From contig NZ_JAFDVD010000006.1 in NCBI RefSeq assembly GCF_016887965.1, positions 88,205 to 152,204 on the forward strand: a stretch of 64,000 bases of DNA, given 5' to 3'. Below are positions 8,467 through 16,791 of this stretch, piece after piece. Origin of the DNA: Phycicoccus sonneratiae. GTDB lineage: Bacteria > Actinomycetota > Actinomycetes > Actinomycetales > Dermatophilaceae. The notes under the pieces are model-generated. The model saw only the letters and a list, made by a program, of their open reading frames with translations. It made no database searches and had not been told where the DNA came from. The position numbers and the translations under genes are program-made. Within the stretch, counting starts at the first letter, position 1. The number at the start of each line of letters is the position of its first letter.

Positions 8467-9527
8467 CGCGCCGACACCTCGTGGACGAGCTCGACGACGC
8501 GGGTCAGCACGTCGGGGTCGGTGGAGGGCAGGACGCCGTGCCCGAGGTTGAAGACGTGCCCCGGTGCCGCCCGCCCCTCCTCGACGATCTCGACGACCCT
8601 GCGCGACAACGCCTCCCACGGCGCGAAGAGCAGCGCGGGGTCGAGGTTGCCCTGGAGCGGCCAGCGACCGCCGGTGCGCTCGAGGGCGTCGGTGAGCGAG
8701 ACCCGGTAGTCGACGCCGACGACGTCGGCGCCGGCCTCGCCCATGAGGGTCAGCAGCTCGCCGGTGCCGACGCCGAAGTGGATGCGCGGGACCCCGAGGT
8801 CGGCCACCGACGCGAGCGCCGCCGCGGAGTGCTCGGCGACGAAGCGCGTGTAGTCGGCCCGGCTGAGGAACCCGGCCCAGGAGTCGAAGAGCTGGAGCGC
8901 GGAGGCGCCGGCCTCGGCCTGTACGCGGAGGAACGCGCCGGAGATCCGCGCGAGCTGCCCGCAGAGGTCGTGCCAGAGCTGTGGGTCGCCGTGCATGAGG
9001 GCCTTGGTCCGCTCGTGGTTCTTCGACGGCCCGCCCTCGACGAGGTAGGACGCGAGCGTGAACGGGGCGCCGGCGAACCCGATGAGCGGGGTCGCCCCGA
9101 GCTCGGCGGTGAGCAGGCGCACCGACTCGGCGATGTCGGGCACGTCCTCGGGGACGAGGTCGCGCAGCCGGTCGAGGTCGGCCCGCGACCGGACGGGCTC
9201 GGCGACGACGGGTCCGACGCCCGGCACGATGTCGAGGTCGACCCCGACCGCGGCGAGCGGGACGACGATGTCGGAGAAGAAGATCGCGGCGTCCACGCCG
9301 TGCCGGCGCACCGGCTGGAGGGTGATCTCGGTGACGAGGTCGGGGCGGCGGCACGACTCGAGCATCCCGACGCCCTCGCGGACCTTCCGGTACTCGGGCA
9401 GCGAGCGGCCGGCCTGGCGCATGAACCACACGGGGGTGTGGGGGACGTCGAGGCCGCGCGCGGCCCGGACGAGCGGGGAGTCGGCCGGGGACGCGGTCGT
9501 CGCGGCGGCGGCGGAGGGGGTCGTCAC
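8463..9527 (-). CDS. hemE: Uroporphyrinogen decarboxylase HemE
   Basis: About 354 aa cytosolic enzyme converting uroporphyrinogen III to coproporphyrinogen III, the substrate of HemY. Signatures: [16 protein letters not shown] at the N-terminus, [21 protein letters not shown], the FDSWAG region and [10 protein letters not shown]. The GTG at 9527 is chosen because GGGAGG lies about 10 nt upstream. The ATG at 9545 would add six residues but lacks a ribosome binding site. Transcription continues into the DinB and GNAT genes. Confidence 0.95.
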   Translation of the reverse strand: MTTPSAAAATTASPADSPLVRAARGLDVPHTPVWFMRQAGRSLPEYRKVREGVGMLESCRRPDLVTEITLQPVRRHGVDAAIFFSDIVVPLAAVGVDLDIVPGVGPVVAEPVRSRADLDRLRDLVPEDVPDIAESVRLLTAELGATPLIGFAGAPFTLASYLVEGGPSKNHERTKALMHGDPQLWHDLCGQLARISGAFLRVQAEAGASALQLFDSWAGFLSRADYTRFVAEHSAAALASVADLGVPRIHFGVGTGELLTLMGEAGADVVGVDYRVSLTDALERTGGRWPLQGNLDPALLFAPWEALSRRVVEIVEEGRAAPGHVFNLGHGVLPSTDPDVLTRVVELVHEVSAR

Positions 9528-9582
9528 GGTGAGCCATCCTCCCATCCGGCGGTGACCGCGGCCGACGCGCGGGGCGGGCCCG

Positions 9583-10407
9583 CTACAGGGCGATGAGGAC
9601 GGCCCCGCCGACCGCGAGCACGACGCCGGCCTGCTGCACCCGGCGCAGCCGCTCCTTGACGACGACCCGCGCGAGCAGCGTCGTGACGACGGGGTAGAGC
9701 GACCCGAGGACCGAGGCGATGCTCACCTGGCCGCGCGAGGACGCGATGCCGAAGAGGAAGTTCGCCGCGAGGTCGCCGCAGCCGATGAGGAGCAGCCCGG
9801 GGACCTCGCGCGGCGTCACGCCCCCGGCGGTGCGCAGCACGAGGGCCACGACGACCAGCACCGTCACCGACGTGACGCGCATCCCCCAGAGCGTGAGCAG
9901 CGCCGACTCGCGCGCCCCCCGGTCGAGGCAGAAGAGCGCGAACCCGAACCCGACGGCCGCGACGAAGGCCAGCAGCACCGGACGTGCCGACACCGCCCCG
10001 GTCAGCTCGGGGCCGCTCGCGAGCGTGACGCCCGCGACGGCCACGGCCATCCCGACCCAGGCCCACGGCGAGGGGGCGTCGCCGTTCGCGACGCCGAGGA
10101 CCACCGGCACGACCACCCCGAGGGCGGCGATCGGCGCGACGACGCCCATCGTCCCGCTCGAGAGGGCGCTGTAGAAGCAGACGAGGCCGGTCATCCCCGA
10201 GAGCCCGGCGGCCACCGCCCAGACCGGCCAGCCCTCGAAGGTCACCGTGTCCCACCGGACCGCGACGACCACGGACACGACGAGCAGGGCCAGCCCCTGC
10301 GTCCAGCCGACGACGGCGACGGCCGGCCGGCGGCGGGAGGCGAGCCCGGCGAAGAAGTCCGAGGTGCCCCAGACCGCGGAGGACGCGAGCGCGAGGAGGC
10401 TGAGCAC
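9583..10407 (-). CDS. EamA/DMT family transporter
   Basis: About 274 aa with ten hydrophobic segments in two EamA repeats ([14 protein letters not shown] in the first; [17 protein letters not shown] and [16 protein letters not shown] in the second). Drug/metabolite transporters of this size export small solutes; the substrate cannot be predicted. The most upstream plausible start is GTG 10407 ([10 protein letters not shown]). No strong Shine-Dalgarno sequence is seen. It points toward hemE and diverges from the DUF3000 gene. Confidence 0.85.
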   Translation of the reverse strand: MLSLLALASSAVWGTSDFFAGLASRRRPAVAVVGWTQGLALLVVSVVVAVRWDTVTFEGWPVWAVAAGLSGMTGLVCFYSALSSGTMGVVAPIAALGVVVPVVLGVANGDAPSPWAWVGMAVAVAGVTLASGPELTGAVSARPVLLAFVAAVGFGFALFCLDRGARESALLTLWGMRVTSVTVLVVVALVLRTAGGVTPREVPGLLLIGCGDLAANFLFGIASSRGQVSIASVLGSLYPVVTTLLARVVVKERLRRVQQAGVVLAVGGAVLIAL

Positions 10408-10511
10408 GAGCGGCAGCGTAGGCCGCAGCGCCCCCGGGGGCGACGAGCGCCCACGGGCGCGACGCGCGGGGCCGTCCGGCGTGGCCTCACGCGCTGCGCG
10501 GCGCCCGCGGC

Positions 10512-10517
10512 CTACAT
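10512..10517 (+). promoter_or_regulatory. -10 element for a leaderless DUF3000 transcript
   Basis: TACATT ends 7 nt before the GTG at 10525, the spacing expected if transcription starts at the first base of the start codon. No ribosome binding site precedes that GTG. The -35 region is not convincing. Confidence 0.45.
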
Positions 10518-10524
10518 TGCTGCC

Positions 10525-11109
10525 GTGGCACGCAGCACCCTGACCGGGAGGGAGTCCCCGGACTTCGCCCGGGCTCTCGACGAGCTCCACCGTGCCCGGC
10601 TGCGCCCGGAGATCCGGCTCACCGAGGTCCCGGCGCCCCAGCGCATCGCCCCGCACGCCGTCGCGCTGACCGCCGACGTCATGGACCCGCGCGACCCCGA
10701 CGACGAGCTCGCCTCCGGCCGGTTCGTCCTGCTCCACGACCCGTCGAGCCCCGAGCCGTGGGGCGGCGAGTGGCGCGCGGTCACCTTCGCCCGCGCCGAG
10801 CTCGAGGCCGAGTTCGCCGTCGAGCCGCTGCTCGGCGAGGTCGGGTGGAGCTGGCTCACCGACGCGCTCACCGCGCGCGGGGTGCCGTTCGTCGCCGAGG
10901 CCGGCACCGTGACGCGCGTGGTCTCCGAGAGCTTCGGCGGCCTCTCCGACCGGCCTGCCAGCGTCGAGATGGAGCTGCGCGCGTCGTGGACCCCGCTCGG
11001 CCCCGAGGTCGGCGAGCACCTCCTCGCGTGGTCGGACCTGCTGTGCACCATCGCGGGGCTCCCGCCGCTGCCCGAGGGCGTCGTCGCCCTCCCGGGACCT
11101 CGTCGGTGA
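10525..11109 (+). CDS. DUF3000 family protein
   Basis: About 194 aa conserved actinobacterial protein of unknown function. The family pattern begins ESPDFARALDELHRARLRPEIRLTEVPAPQRIAPHAVAL and continues RFVLLHDP, WRAVTF and GWSWLTDAL. DUF3000 genes commonly precede a ribonuclease D/HRDC gene in actinobacteria, as here with a 7-bp gap. No membrane segment or catalytic motif is visible. The GTG start appears leaderless. Confidence 0.9.
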   Translation: MARSTLTGRESPDFARALDELHRARLRPEIRLTEVPAPQRIAPHAVALTADVMDPRDPDDELASGRFVLLHDPSSPEPWGGEWRAVTFARAELEAEFAVEPLLGEVGWSWLTDALTARGVPFVAEAGTVTRVVSESFGGLSDRPASVEMELRASWTPLGPEVGEHLLAWSDLLCTIAGLPPLPEGVVALPGPRR

Positions 11110-11116
11110 CCGCCGC

Positions 11117-12379
11117 ATGAGCCCGGCCACCGACGTGCCGGAGGAGCGGGACCCCGTCTCCCCCGGCGCCGGACCCGACGCGCCCGCCCCCGACCCCGTG
11201 CCCCTCGAGGAGCCGGCCGAGGGCGTGCCCGCCGTCGTCGAGAGCGAGCGCGCCCTCGACGAGGCGGCTGCGGCCGTCGCCGCCGGCGTCGGGCCGATTG
11301 CCATCGACGCCGAGCGCGCCTCCGGCTACCGCTACGGCCAGCGCGCCTACCTCGTCCAGGTGCGGCGCGAGGGGTCGGGCACCTGGCTCGTCGACCCCAT
11401 CGCCGTCCCCGACCTCGCCCCGCTCGCCGAGGCCATCGGGCCGGCCGAGTGGATCCTCCACGCCGCGACCCAGGACCTCGCCTGCCTCGCCGAGGTCGGC
11501 CTGCGCCCCCGCCAGCTCTTCGACACCGAGCTCGCGGCGCGCATCCTCGGCCTGCCCCGGGTCGGGCTCGCGGCGGTCGTCGAGCACTACCTCGGGCTGC
11601 GGCTGGCCAAGGAGCACTCGGCCGTCGACTGGTCCACCCGCCCGCTGCCCGACCCGTGGCTGCGGTACGCGGCGCTCGACGTCGAGGTGCTCGGCGAGCT
11701 GCGCAACCTCATGGGCGTCGACCTCGCGATGCAGGGCAAGGACGAGTGGGCGCGCCAGGAGTTCGCCGCGCTGCTCGACTGGGCCCCCACCGAGCGGGTC
11801 GACCCCTGGCGCCGGACCTCGGGCATCAACACGCTGCGCTCGCGGCGCTCCATCGGGGTGATCCGCGAGCTCTGGTACGCCCGGGACGCGATCGCCCGCG
11901 AGCGCGACACCTCGGTCGGCCGGGTGCTGCCGGACGCCTCGCTCGTCGACATCGCCCGGGCCACGCCGCGCTCGGCCGCCGACCTGCCCTCGGGGCACCG
12001 GGCCGTCAAGCGGTACGCGCGCCAGTGGCTCGAGGCCGTCGAGCGGGCCCTGGCCCTCGACGAGGACGACCTGCCGCCGCGCACCCTCCCGAACGACGGG
12101 CCCCCGCCGCCGCGCGTGTGGGCCGACAAGAACCCGGTGGCCGCCGAGCGCCTCGGCGACACCCGGGCCGCGCTGACCGCCTTCGCCGAGGAGCACACCA
12201 TCCCCGTCGAGAACGTCTGCTCCCCCGACCCGCTGCGCCGGGTCGTCTGGACGCCCCCGGACGACCGCTCCGTCGAGGGATTCACCGCCGCCCTCGCCGA
12301 CCTCGGGGTGCGCCGGTGGCAGGCCGACGTCGTCGCCCCGCTCCTCGCGACGGCGTTCGCCGAGCACCCCGACGCCTGA
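11117..12379 (+). CDS. rnd: Ribonuclease D-like 3'-5' exonuclease with HRDC domain
   Basis: About 420 aa. An acidic proline-rich N-terminus (~45 aa) precedes a DEDDy exonuclease domain: IDAERASGYRYGQRAYL (exo I), HAATQDLACLAEVG (exo II) and YAALDVEVLGEL (exo III, tyrosine type). The C-terminal half contains an HRDC domain (LWYARDAIARERDTSVGRVLPDASLVDIA). It should trim RNA 3' ends such as tRNA or rRNA precursors. It forms an operon with the DUF3000 gene, and its stop is followed after 32 nt by the third double-hairpin element. Confidence 0.9.
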   Translation: MSPATDVPEERDPVSPGAGPDAPAPDPVPLEEPAEGVPAVVESERALDEAAAAVAAGVGPIAIDAERASGYRYGQRAYLVQVRREGSGTWLVDPIAVPDLAPLAEAIGPAEWILHAATQDLACLAEVGLRPRQLFDTELAARILGLPRVGLAAVVEHYLGLRLAKEHSAVDWSTRPLPDPWLRYAALDVEVLGELRNLMGVDLAMQGKDEWARQEFAALLDWAPTERVDPWRRTSGINTLRSRRSIGVIRELWYARDAIARERDTSVGRVLPDASLVDIARATPRSAADLPSGHRAVKRYARQWLEAVERALALDEDDLPPRTLPNDGPPPPRVWADKNPVAAERLGDTRAALTAFAEEHTIPVENVCSPDPLRRVVWTPPDDRSVEGFTAALADLGVRRWQADVVAPLLATAFAEHPDA

Positions 12380-12411
12380 GTCGTCGCCCTCCTTCCCACC
12401 GGCCCCACGGG

Positions 12412-12485
12412 TATCGGGTCACCCGATATGGCCGCCCTTCACCCCCGAACCGTTCCGTGGTGGAGCGCGGGCAACCCGGGTGAAG
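12412..12485 (+). repeat. Double-hairpin 3' element, copy 3
   Basis: Hairpin 1 is TATCGGGTCACCCGATA at 12412-12428. An 8-nt spacer TGGCCGCC follows. Hairpin 2 has outer arms CTTCACCC (12437-12444) and GGGTGAAG (12478-12485), and its interior carries GAACCGTTCC, also seen inside copy 2. It lies 32 nt downstream of the ribonuclease D-like stop and upstream of the ArsR promoter, so it would insulate the two units. Confidence 0.85.
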
Positions 12486-12499
12486 CCGGGGCCGACCCC

Positions 12500-12529
12500 T
12501 TGACATGCAAGCAGTCACTTGCCTAACGT
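12500..12529 (+). promoter_or_regulatory. ArsR/VOC promoter with operator between -35 and -10
   Basis: TTGACA (12500-12505) and TAACGT (12524-12529) are 18 bp apart. Between them lies an inverted repeat GCAAG-CAGTCA-CTTGC (12507-12522), the usual size and place for an ArsR/SmtB operator. The -10 element ends 7 nt before the GTG at 12537, so the transcript is probably leaderless. Autorepression by the first gene is the natural reading. Confidence 0.6.
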
Positions 12530-12536
12530 CGGGGTC

Positions 12537-12833
12537 GTGGACGACGCCGAGGACCTGGTCTTCCGGGCCCTGGCCGACCCCACCCGGCGCGCCCTGCTCG
12601 ACGTGCTCGTCGAGCGCGACGGCCAGACCCTCTTCGAGCTCTGCACGCGGATGGCCGGCGCCGGCGTCACCTCGAGCCGGCAGGCCATCTCCCAGCACCT
12701 CGACCTGCTCGCGGCCGCCGGCCTGGTCCGCGTGCGCCGCGAGGGGCGCTACCGGCTGCACGACCTCGACACCACCCCCCTGGCCCCGCTGCGCGAGCGC
12801 TGGGTCCGCCCCGACGAGAGGACCGACCCGTGA
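12537..12833 (+). CDS. ArsR-family helix-turn-helix regulator
   Basis: About 98 aa winged-helix repressor: LVFRALADPTRRALLDVLVERDG opens the domain, SRQAISQHLDLLAAAGLVRVRREGRYRLHDL is the recognition helix and wing, and PLAPLRERW closes it. The cysteine pair of metal-sensing ArsR proteins is absent (one cysteine, in ELCTRM), so a metal ligand is unlikely. This subfamily often sits before VOC or SRPBCC genes. GTG 12537 is chosen because of the leaderless promoter; a TTG at 12519 is in frame. The stop overlaps the next start. Confidence 0.9.
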   Translation: MDDAEDLVFRALADPTRRALLDVLVERDGQTLFELCTRMAGAGVTSSRQAISQHLDLLAAAGLVRVRREGRYRLHDLDTTPLAPLRERWVRPDERTDP

Positions 12834-13225
12834 AGATCGCCCTGACCAGCGTGTTCGTCGACGACCAGCAGAAGGCCCAGGACTTCTACACCGGCGTCCT
12901 CGGCCTGACGACCAAGCACGACGTCCCGCTCGGCGAGCACCGCTGGCTCACCGTCGTCAGCCCCGAGGCCCCGGACGGCGTCGAGCTCGTCCTCGAGCCC
13001 AACGAGCACCCGGCGGCCACTGCCTTCCAGGAGGCGATGGCCGCCGACGGCATCCCCGTCGCGGTGCTCTCGGTCGAGGACGTCGAGGCCGAGCACGCCC
13101 GGCTCACCGGTCTTGGGGTCGCCTTCACGCAGCCGCCGACGGCGATGGGACCGGTCGTCACCGCCGTCCTCGACGACACCTGCGGCAACCTCGTCCAGCT
13201 GATGGCGGCCGCCGCGCCCGCGTGA
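12830..13225 (+). CDS. VOC family protein (glyoxalase/bleomycin-resistance fold)
   Basis: About 131 aa single vicinal-oxygen-chelate module: IALTSVFVDDQQKAQDFYTGVLGLTTKHDVPLG opening, GVELVLEP in the middle and TAVLDDTCGNLVQLM at the end. Such proteins bind a metal and act as glyoxalases, dioxygenases or antibiotic-binding proteins; the substrate is unknown. It starts at GTG 12830, overlapping the ArsR stop, so its expression follows the ArsR regulator. Confidence 0.88.
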   Translation: MKIALTSVFVDDQQKAQDFYTGVLGLTTKHDVPLGEHRWLTVVSPEAPDGVELVLEPNEHPAATAFQEAMAADGIPVAVLSVEDVEAEHARLTGLGVAFTQPPTAMGPVVTAVLDDTCGNLVQLMAAAAPA

Positions 13226-13252
13226 CGGCGCTCACCCCACCGGGCATCGCCC

Positions 13253-13270
13253 ACTAAGCGAGCGCTTAGT
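13253..13270. promoter_or_regulatory. TetR-type palindromic operator upstream of fadA
   Basis: ACTAAGCG-AG-CGCTTAGT is a perfect 8-bp inverted repeat with a 2-bp centre, 63 bp before the thiolase start. Size and symmetry fit TetR-family repressors of fatty-acid degradation in actinobacteria. No TetR gene is adjacent; the one at 19083-19715 has a different palindrome. Confidence 0.6.
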
Positions 13271-13333
13271 AGGATCGGCGGACCGGCCCGGGTTTCTCGG
13301 GCCGTTCCCCGCACCCGACCAGGGAGGCCACCC

Positions 13334-14545
13334 GTGCCCCGTGAGCTCCAGGAGGTCGTCTTCGTCGACGGCGTCCGCACCCCCTTCGGCAAGGCCGGCG
13401 AGAAGGGCATGTACGCCCAGACCCGCGCCGACGACCTCGTCATCAAGTGCGTCCGCGAGCTGCTGCGCCGCCACCCCGAGCTGCCGAAGGAGCGGGTCGA
13501 GGAGGTCGCCATCGCCGCGACGACGCAGATCGGCGACCAGGGCCTGACCCTCGGCCGGATGACCGCCCTCCTCTCCGGGCTGCCGAAGTCGACGCCGGGC
13601 TACTCGATCGACCGGATGTGCGCCGGCGCGATGACCGCCGTGACGACCGTGTCCTCGGCCATCGGCGTCGGGGCCATCGACGTCGCCGTCGCCGGTGGGG
13701 TCGAGCACATGGGCCGGCACCCGATGGGCGAGGGCGTCGACCCCAACCCGCGGATCGTCGCCGAGCGCCTCGTCGACGAGTCCGCCCTCGTCATGGGCAA
13801 GACCGCCGAGAACCTCCACGACCGCTTCCCGCAGCTGACCAAGGAGCGCTCCGACGCGTTCGCCGTCGCCAGCCAGCGCAAGCTCGCCGCCGCGTACGAG
13901 GCCGGGAAGGTCCAGCCCGACCTCGTGCCCGTCGCGACCCGGCACGCGGAGAAGGGGTGGGGGCTCGCGACCGCCGACGAGCCGCCGCGCCCCGGCACGA
14001 CGCTCGAGGAGCTCGCCGCGCTCAAGACCCCGTTCCGCCCGCACGGCAACGTCACCGCCGGCAACGCGGCGGGCCTCAACGACGGCGCCACGGCGTGCCT
14101 CCTCGCGAGCCAAGCGGCTGCCGACGAGCTCGGCCTCCCGGTCCGGATGCGCCTCGTCGCGCACGCCTTCGTCGGCGTCGAGCCCGAGGTCATGGGCATC
14201 GGCCCGGTCCCCGCCACCGAGAAGGCCCTCGCCAAGGCCGGCCTGACCATCGACGACATCGGCCTCTTCGAGCTCAACGAGGCCTTCGCCGTGCAGGTCC
14301 TCTCCTTCCTCGACCACTTCGGTATCGCCGACGACGACGAGCGCGTGAACCCTTGGGGCGGCGCGATCGCCACGGGCCACCCGCTCGCCTCCTCCGGCGT
14401 GCGGCTGATGACCCAGCTGGCCCGCCACTTCGAGGAGCACCCCGAGGTGCGCTACGGCCTCACCGCGATGTGCATCGGCATCGGGATGGGCGGCTGCGTC
14501 ATCTGGGAGAACCCGCACCACGCCGACTACCGGAAGGACGCCTGA
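13334..14545 (+). CDS. fadA: Acetyl-CoA acyltransferase (thiolase)
   Basis: About 403 aa degradative thiolase, cleaving 3-ketoacyl-CoA to acetyl-CoA and a shortened acyl-CoA. The nucleophilic cysteine is in SIDRMCAGAMTA, the ELNEAFAVQVL motif is intact, the catalytic histidine is in ATGHPLASSGVRL, and the second cysteine is in TAMCIGIGMGG. It starts at GTG 13334 after GGGAGG and is followed 3 bp later by fadB, so the two subunits of a beta-oxidation complex are made together. Confidence 0.95.
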   Translation: MPRELQEVVFVDGVRTPFGKAGEKGMYAQTRADDLVIKCVRELLRRHPELPKERVEEVAIAATTQIGDQGLTLGRMTALLSGLPKSTPGYSIDRMCAGAMTAVTTVSSAIGVGAIDVAVAGGVEHMGRHPMGEGVDPNPRIVAERLVDESALVMGKTAENLHDRFPQLTKERSDAFAVASQRKLAAAYEAGKVQPDLVPVATRHAEKGWGLATADEPPRPGTTLEELAALKTPFRPHGNVTAGNAAGLNDGATACLLASQAAADELGLPVRMRLVAHAFVGVEPEVMGIGPVPATEKALAKAGLTIDDIGLFELNEAFAVQVLSFLDHFGIADDDERVNPWGGAIATGHPLASSGVRLMTQLARHFEEHPEVRYGLTAMCIGIGMGGCVIWENPHHADYRKDA

Positions 14546-14548
14546 GCC

Positions 14549-16669
14549 ATGACCACCACCACCCAGGCCCCCGCGGTGCCCGCCGAGGTCGTCACCCGCA
14601 CTCCCGTGCAGGACGTCGCCCTGCCCGGCGGCGCCGGCACCCTGGCCCTCGTCACGCTCGACAACGGCAAGGACCACACGCGCCCGAACACCTTCGGCCC
14701 CGAGGGTGTCGCCGGGCTCCAGGCCACCCTGGACGGCCTCCGCGCCCGCGCCGAGGCCGGCGAGATCCAGGCCGTCGGCGTCACCGGCAAGCCGTTCGTC
14801 TTCGCCGTCGGCGCCGACCTGTCCGGCATCCCGTACGTCACGCAGCGCGAGCAGGCCGTCGAGATCGCGCAGGCCGGCCACCGCGCCTTCGCGACCCTCA
14901 TGGACCTGCCCGTCCCCACCTTCGCGTTCGTCAACGGGGCGGCGATGGGTGGCGGCGTCGAGCTGGCCCTCTCGGCCGACTACCGCGCCGTGTCGGCCGG
15001 CGTGCCGGCGTTCGCGCTGCCCGAGACCTTCCTCGGGCTGCTCCCCGGCTGGGGCGGCTGCTGGCTGCTGCCGAACCTCGTCGGACCCGAGGCGGCGCTC
15101 AAGGTCGTCATCGAGAACCCGTTGTCGCAGAACCGGATGCTCAAGGCCAAGGAGGTCGCCGAGCTGGGCATCGCCGACGTGCTGCTCGAGCCCGCCGACT
15201 TCCTCGAGGACTCCCTGCGCTGGGCGGCCGGCGTGCTCACCGGCGCCGTCACCGTGCAGCGCGCCGAGGTCGACCGTTCTCCCGAGGCCTGGGACGCCGC
15301 GTGCGACCGCGCCGGCAAGGTCGTCGTCGCGAAGACGGCCGGCCGGGCGCCGGGTGCGCTGCGGGCCGTCCAGCTCGTGCGAGCCGCGCGCACCGCCTCC
15401 CGCGAGGACGCGTTCGCCGCGGAGGACGAGGCGCTCGGCGACCTCATCATGTCCGACGAGCTGCGGGCCGGCCTCTACGCCTTCGACCTCGTGCAGAAGC
15501 GCGCCAAGCGGCCCGCCGGCGCACCGGACAAGGCGCTGGCCCGGCCGGTCACCAAGGTCGGCGTCGTCGGCGCCGGCCTGATGGCCAGCCAGCTCGCGCT
15601 CCTGTTCGCCCAGCGCCTGGGGGTGCCGGTCGTCATGACCGACCTCGACGAGCAGCGGGTGGCCAAGGGCGTCGGGTACGTGCACGCCGAGGTCGACGGG
15701 CTGCTCGCCAAGCGCCGCCTCTCCCCCGACAAGGCGTCCTTCCTCAAGGGCCTGGTCACCGGGTCGACGAGCAAGGACGGATTCGCCGACGCCGACCTCG
15801 TCATCGAGGCCGTCTTCGAGGAGATGGCGGTCAAGCAGCAGGTCTTCGCCGAGGTCGAGGCGGTCGTCTCGGCCGAGTGCGTCCTCGCGACCAACACCTC
15901 GTCGCTGTCCATCACCGAGATGGCGAGCGGGCTGCAGCACCCCGAGCGGGTCGTCGGGCTGCACTTCTTCAACCCCGTCGCCGTCATGCCGCTCCTCGAG
16001 GTCATCCCCGGCGAGCGCACCGACGAGGCGACCCTCGCCACCGGCTTCGCGGTCGGCAAGGGCCTGAAGAAGACGTGCATCCGCTCGAAGGACTCGGCGT
16101 CGTTCGTCGTCAACCGCCTCCTCGGCCGCTTCATGGGCGAGTACTCGCGCGTCGTCGACGAGGGCACGCCGGTCGAGGTCGCCGACCGCGCCGTCGCCGG
16201 CCTGGCCCCGATGCCGCCGTTCGTCCTCCTCGGCCTCGTCGGGCCGGCGATCGCGCTGCACAACAGCGAGACGCTGCACCGGTCCTTCGGTGACCGGTTC
16301 TTCGTCAGCCCGACGCTGCGGCGCCTCGTCGAGGCCGGCAAGCGCGGGTACTACGCCACCGATGAGCGCGGCCGGCCGGTGCCGGACCCCGAGGTCGAGG
16401 CGCTGCGCGAGAAGCCGGCCGAGCCGGTCGAGCTGTCGGTCGAGGCGGTGCGCGAGCGGGTGCTCGGCGCCATCGCCGAGGAGGTCGGGCTGATGCTCTC
16501 CGAGGGCGTCGTCGAGGCCCCGATGGACATCGACCTCGCGATGATCACCGGCGCCGGCTTCCAGTTCTGGAACGGCGGGATCGTGCCGCTGCTCGACCGC
16601 GAGGGCGTCACCGAGCGCGTGCTCGGCCGGCGCATCCTCCCCCACGGCGTGGCCAGCGTCCCGGCCTGA
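14549..16669 (+). CDS. fadB: Multifunctional 3-hydroxyacyl-CoA dehydrogenase/enoyl-CoA hydratase FadB
   Basis: About 706 aa. The N-terminal ~300 residues are an enoyl-CoA hydratase (crotonase) domain with FVNGAAMGGGVELALSADYR and LPETFLGLLPGWGG. An NAD-binding dehydrogenase domain follows (VGVVGAGLMASQLALLFAQ, ATNTSSLSI, VVGLHFFNPVAVMPLLEV), then the C-terminal 3HCDH domains with FVVNRLLGRFMGEYSR. It catalyses the hydration and dehydrogenation steps of beta-oxidation, and with fadA completes the cycle after acyl-CoA dehydrogenation. Confidence 0.95.
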   Translation: MTTTTQAPAVPAEVVTRTPVQDVALPGGAGTLALVTLDNGKDHTRPNTFGPEGVAGLQATLDGLRARAEAGEIQAVGVTGKPFVFAVGADLSGIPYVTQREQAVEIAQAGHRAFATLMDLPVPTFAFVNGAAMGGGVELALSADYRAVSAGVPAFALPETFLGLLPGWGGCWLLPNLVGPEAALKVVIENPLSQNRMLKAKEVAELGIADVLLEPADFLEDSLRWAAGVLTGAVTVQRAEVDRSPEAWDAACDRAGKVVVAKTAGRAPGALRAVQLVRAARTASREDAFAAEDEALGDLIMSDELRAGLYAFDLVQKRAKRPAGAPDKALARPVTKVGVVGAGLMASQLALLFAQRLGVPVVMTDLDEQRVAKGVGYVHAEVDGLLAKRRLSPDKASFLKGLVTGSTSKDGFADADLVIEAVFEEMAVKQQVFAEVEAVVSAECVLATNTSSLSITEMASGLQHPERVVGLHFFNPVAVMPLLEVIPGERTDEATLATGFAVGKGLKKTCIRSKDSASFVVNRLLGRFMGEYSRVVDEGTPVEVADRAVAGLAPMPPFVLLGLVGPAIALHNSETLHRSFGDRFFVSPTLRRLVEAGKRGYYATDERGRPVPDPEVEALREKPAEPVELSVEAVRERVLGAIAEEVGLMLSEGVVEAPMDIDLAMITGAGFQFWNGGIVPLLDREGVTERVLGRRILPHGVASVPA

Positions 16670-16678
16670 CCACCCGTC

Positions 16679-16714
16679 GACGACGGCGCAGGCCATCCGG
16701 TCCGCGCCGTCGTC
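16679..16714 (+). terminator. Hairpin terminator of the fadAB operon
   Basis: Perfect 11-bp arms GACGACGGCGC (16679-16689) and GCGCCGTCGTC (16704-16714) with a 14-nt loop, starting 10 nt after the fadB stop. No U-tract follows, as is usual in high-GC actinobacteria. Confidence 0.75.
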
Positions 16715-16775
16715 GCAGGTCAGCGCGCCACCTGCGACACGGCTGAGAGCCGGGGTGCGCGAAACTCGCGATATC

Positions 16776-16785
16776 TCACATGTGA
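16776..16785. promoter_or_regulatory. TCACATGTGA palindrome in the promoter of the HTH-MurA gene
   Basis: A perfect 10-bp palindrome lies 6 bp before the ATG at 16792, in an AT-richer patch (CGATATCTCACATGTGATC). It overlaps any plausible -10 region (a TACGAT-type hexamer at 16788-16793 would make GTG 16801 leaderless). It is a candidate operator for the XRE-type HTH domain encoded immediately downstream. Confidence 0.45.
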
Positions 16786-16791
16786 TCTACG

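Noticed and set aside
13232..16696. Very long minus-strand frame opposite fadA-fadB
   Set aside because: Antisense shadow with Arg/Gly/Asp/Val bias; both plus-strand genes have intact catalytic motifs.
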